Assembly: GCA_025354075.1 (NCBI GenBank)
Contig: JANXNO010000578.1
Span: 1 to 8,528 of the forward strand
Source: Burkholderiales bacterium
GTDB lineage: Bacteria; Pseudomonadota; Gammaproteobacteria; Burkholderiales; Casimicrobiaceae
Direction of reading: 5' to 3'
DNA length: 8,528 bases
Shown: piece by piece, positions 6,774 to 8,528 of the stretch
Layout: each line of letters begins with the position of its first letter
How positions within the stretch are numbered: position 1 is the stretch's first letter
Translations under genes and position numbers: made by a program
Notes under the pieces: model-generated
What the model saw: the letters and a program-made list of their open reading frames with translations, nothing else
What the model was told of the DNA's origin: nothing
The model's database searches: none

Positions 6774-7712
6774 CTACTTGAGTTCAACACGCGGATCGAC
6801 TGCTTTGTAGAGCAAGTCCGCAGCAAGGTTAGCCAGCATCGTGGCAAGGGCGACGTACACAGTCACCGCCTTGATCACCGGAAAATCAGATCGTTCGACG
6901 GCGAGAATCACTTCGCGACCGATGCCCGGCACCGAGAAGAAACGCTCGATCAGGAACAAACCCACTAGCAAGCCGGGCAACTGAATCATCAGGTTGGTGA
7001 TGATGGGAATTGATGCATTGCGCAACACGTGAACGAACATTACCCGGTTCTCCGACAAGCCCTTGGCACGCGCGGTGCGCACGTAATCCTGATTCACTTC
7101 ATCAAGCAAAAACGTGCGGTACAGACGAATGTTCGGCGCTAGCGAAACTACCAGCGCAATGAGTATTGGCAACGCGGCGAACTTGAACAAATTTTCTAAG
7201 AAGCCGTTACCCCACCCCTGCACCGGGAACCAGCCAAATTTGTAAGCCAGCACGTACTGAAACACGATGATGTAGACGAGGATAGATACCGACTGCGCCA
7301 CCGTGCAGGTCACCATCGCCGCGCGATCCGTGAACGAGCCGCGCACGTAAGCAACGGCCAACGCGATGCACACCGCGATGATGGTTTCCAGAATCAGTAG
7401 TGGAATGCCAATCATCAGCGATGCGGGCAAACGGGTTGCGAAAATTTGTGAAACGACTTCGTTGGTACTCCAACTCGCGCCGAAATCAAAGGTGACGACC
7501 TGCTTGACGAAGATCAGTAACTGCATCCAGTACGGCTCATCAATGCCAAGCTGTTTGCGAATATTGGCAATTTGCTCCGGGTTGGAAATTTTGCCCGCGA
7601 GCAAATAAGCAGGGTCGCCACCAACCACGTTGAACAGGAAAAAAATCAGCAGAATTACACCCGCCATGGTCGGCAGAATTTGCCACAAACGGCGAATAAT
7701 GTAGGCGAGCAT
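6774..7712 (-). CDS. DppB/OppB-like ABC transporter permease
   Basis: Inner-membrane permease of 312 residues, the first channel subunit of the importer. The N-terminus MLAYIIRRLWQILPT followed by a membrane segment (about 12-30) and the GDPA motif (32-35) is typical of the DppB/OppB family. The extracytoplasmic part has the usual LGIDEPYWMQ stretch (55-64). Several membrane helices follow, the EAA loop lies at about 204-236 (YVRTARAKGLS, then HVLRNASIP), then FFSVPGIGRE (258-267) and a closing VDPRVELK. Length is normal for the family and no motif is missing. It begins 3 bases after the stop of the binding-protein gene and is followed 12 bases later by its partner permease. It would form the heterodimeric pore with that partner. 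DppB-like is a family call; the solute is unknown. Confidence 0.95.
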   Translation of the reverse strand: MLAYIIRRLWQILPTMAGVILLIFFLFNVVGGDPAYLLAGKISNPEQIANIRKQLGIDEPYWMQLLIFVKQVVTFDFGASWSTNEVVSQIFATRLPASLMIGIPLLILETIIAVCIALAVAYVRGSFTDRAAMVTCTVAQSVSILVYIIVFQYVLAYKFGWFPVQGWGNGFLENLFKFAALPILIALVVSLAPNIRLYRTFLLDEVNQDYVRTARAKGLSENRVMFVHVLRNASIPIITNLMIQLPGLLVGLFLIERFFSVPGIGREVILAVERSDFPVIKAVTVYVALATMLANLAADLLYKAVDPRVELK

Positions 7713-7715
7713 GGC

Positions 7716-8528
7716 CTATTTCCCCTTGCCAGAACTGGCCATGTTGACGTCGTAATACAGCCAGTCGGCCAGCAGTACGGGATGCTTTTTATAGCCCACA
7801 ACCCACGGATAAATCATCTGATTGCGATAGCGCGTTACGCCCAGCGTCCACGGCGTATCTGCTTCAAACTGCTTTTGCATTTCGAAATACACCTTGTCGC
7901 GTTCAGACCCGTCCGGTAGCAGCGCTGATTGCTCGTAGAGCTTGTCGTAGGCCTCACTCTTGTAGCAACCGTTGTTCGATTCACCGATGTTCTTGCTGTA
8001 AAGCAACTGCACGAAGTTGTCGCCATCGGGATAGTCGGCAATCCACGCTGCGCCGCGGCTTGCAATCTGGCAGCGTTTTTCGCGCTTGAGCGAATCGGCG
8101 AACTTTTCTTTGTCCGCTTCGTACTGAATACCGATCGCGTCCATGTTCTTTTTGTAGAGCTCGTCAAACTCGCGCTCAATGGCGACGGGAGTCGACGTGT
8201 ACTTGAATGCAAACGGCTTGCCGTCGGGCGTGGTGCGAAAACCATCCGCACCTTTTTTATAGCCAAATTTATCGAGCAAAGCATTCGCTAGCGCCGGGTT
8301 GTAGCTGATGCTGGAAACAAAGTCAGGCTTGTTCCCAGCGACACCGGGGGGCACCAGGAACTCAGCGCGCACGGCGTTTCCCTTGCGGATAATCTCAATT
8401 TCCTCATCGCGGTTGATCGCCAAAGCCACCGCGCGACGCAACGCGATCTTGTGCAATTCTGCGCCGCCCCACACAGGATCATTCCACTGGAAGTAGGTGT
8501 ATGTGTATTCCGGATCGAGCAGGCGCTG
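7716..8528 (-). CDS. Family 5 (peptide-type) ABC transporter solute-binding protein, C-terminal part
   Basis: Partial gene: 270 codons plus TAG, with the reading frame open to the right edge, so the signal peptide and N-terminal lobe lie outside the window. A GTG at 8474 could be mistaken for a start, but the frame continues upstream with residues that fit the family (TYFQWNDP before VWGG). Family 5 landmarks, numbered in the visible part, are ALRRAVALAINRDE (29-42), the WIADYPDGDNF stretch (162-172) and NNGCYKSEAYDKL (185-197); the corresponding NNxxYxxxxYD pattern is common in DppA/OppA-type proteins. The protein would bind the substrate in the periplasm and deliver it to the two permeases encoded immediately downstream. 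Visible cysteines are at 153 and 188 and might form a disulfide. The C-terminus is a short Ser/Gly/Lys tail. Peptide is the likeliest class of ligand, but the family also binds nickel, haem, sugars and opines. Confidence 0.92.
   Translation of the reverse strand, partial: QRLLDPEYTYTYFQWNDPVWGGAELHKIALRRAVALAINRDEEIEIIRKGNAVRAEFLVPPGVAGNKPDFVSSISYNPALANALLDKFGYKKGADGFRTTPDGKPFAFKYTSTPVAIEREFDELYKKNMDAIGIQYEADKEKFADSLKREKRCQIASRGAAWIADYPDGDNFVQLLYSKNIGESNNGCYKSEAYDKLYEQSALLPDGSERDKVYFEMQKQFEADTPWTLGVTRYRNQMIYPWVVGYKKHPVLLADWLYYDVNMASSGKGK
7721..7727 (-). promoter_or_regulatory. Ribosome binding site AAGGGGA inside the end of the binding-protein gene
   Basis: The minus strand carries AAGGGGA 8 bases before the ATG at 7712. 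It lies within the last codons of the solute-binding protein gene (Gly-Lys-Gly-Lys-stop). This supports the permease start and suggests coupled translation of the two genes. Confidence 0.65.

Noticed and set aside
6198..6968. Long plus-strand open frame (256 codons) opposite the two permease genes
   Set aside because: It is antisense to two clear permeases with intact motifs, has no recognisable protein features, and its composition looks like a reversed coding strand.
8288..8474. GTG at 8474 as a genuine start of the solute-binding protein
   Set aside because: The same frame continues without a stop to the right edge with family-like residues, and a binding protein needs an upstream signal peptide and N-terminal lobe.
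1..8528. CRISPR array, tRNA or rRNA genes, phage or toxin-antitoxin genes
   Set aside because: I saw no short regularly spaced repeats, no cloverleaf-like sequence and no protein of those types on either strand.

Overview
The window reads as chromosomal DNA from a Gram-negative bacterium, most likely a proteobacterium and perhaps a betaproteobacterium. This rests on the style of the transporter proteins, on a C-terminal DGLLILRYLLG-type EF-hand/dockerin-like module often seen in environmental Beta- and Gammaproteobacteria, and on a moderately GC-rich composition judged by eye. The taxonomic call is an inference. Every supported gene lies on the minus strand, so transcription runs from the right edge to the left.

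Right half (8528 to 3875): a compact operon for a peptide-type ABC importer. In transcription order it holds the C-terminal 270 residues of a family 5 solute-binding protein (cut by the right edge), a DppB/OppB-like permease, a DppC/OppC-like permease with an unusually long extracytoplasmic insert, and a fused double ATPase carrying both nucleotide-binding domains. Gaps are 3, 12 and 7 bases, and two ribosome binding sites are embedded in the end of the preceding gene. Together these genes would form a complete high-affinity importer for peptides or a similar solute.

Middle (3874 to 460): an intergenic stretch of about 120 bases holds nested inverted repeats and a plausible sigma-70 promoter. 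It is followed by a gene for a large secreted protein built of about sixteen beta-propeller repeats and ending in a tandem EF-hand/dockerin-like module.

Left edge (442 to 1): a broken second copy of the ATPase 3' part, in the same orientation as the intact gene and exactly 3921 bases away. Its first 159 bases match the intact gene with one mismatch. Beyond that identity falls abruptly to roughly 72 percent, with an in-frame stop and a damaged ABC signature. The propeller gene is therefore bracketed by direct repeats of ATPase sequence. This mosaic pseudogene arrangement is the most unusual thing in the window. I see no transposase, phage gene, CRISPR array or RNA gene, and nothing that I would call a new defence or biosynthetic system.
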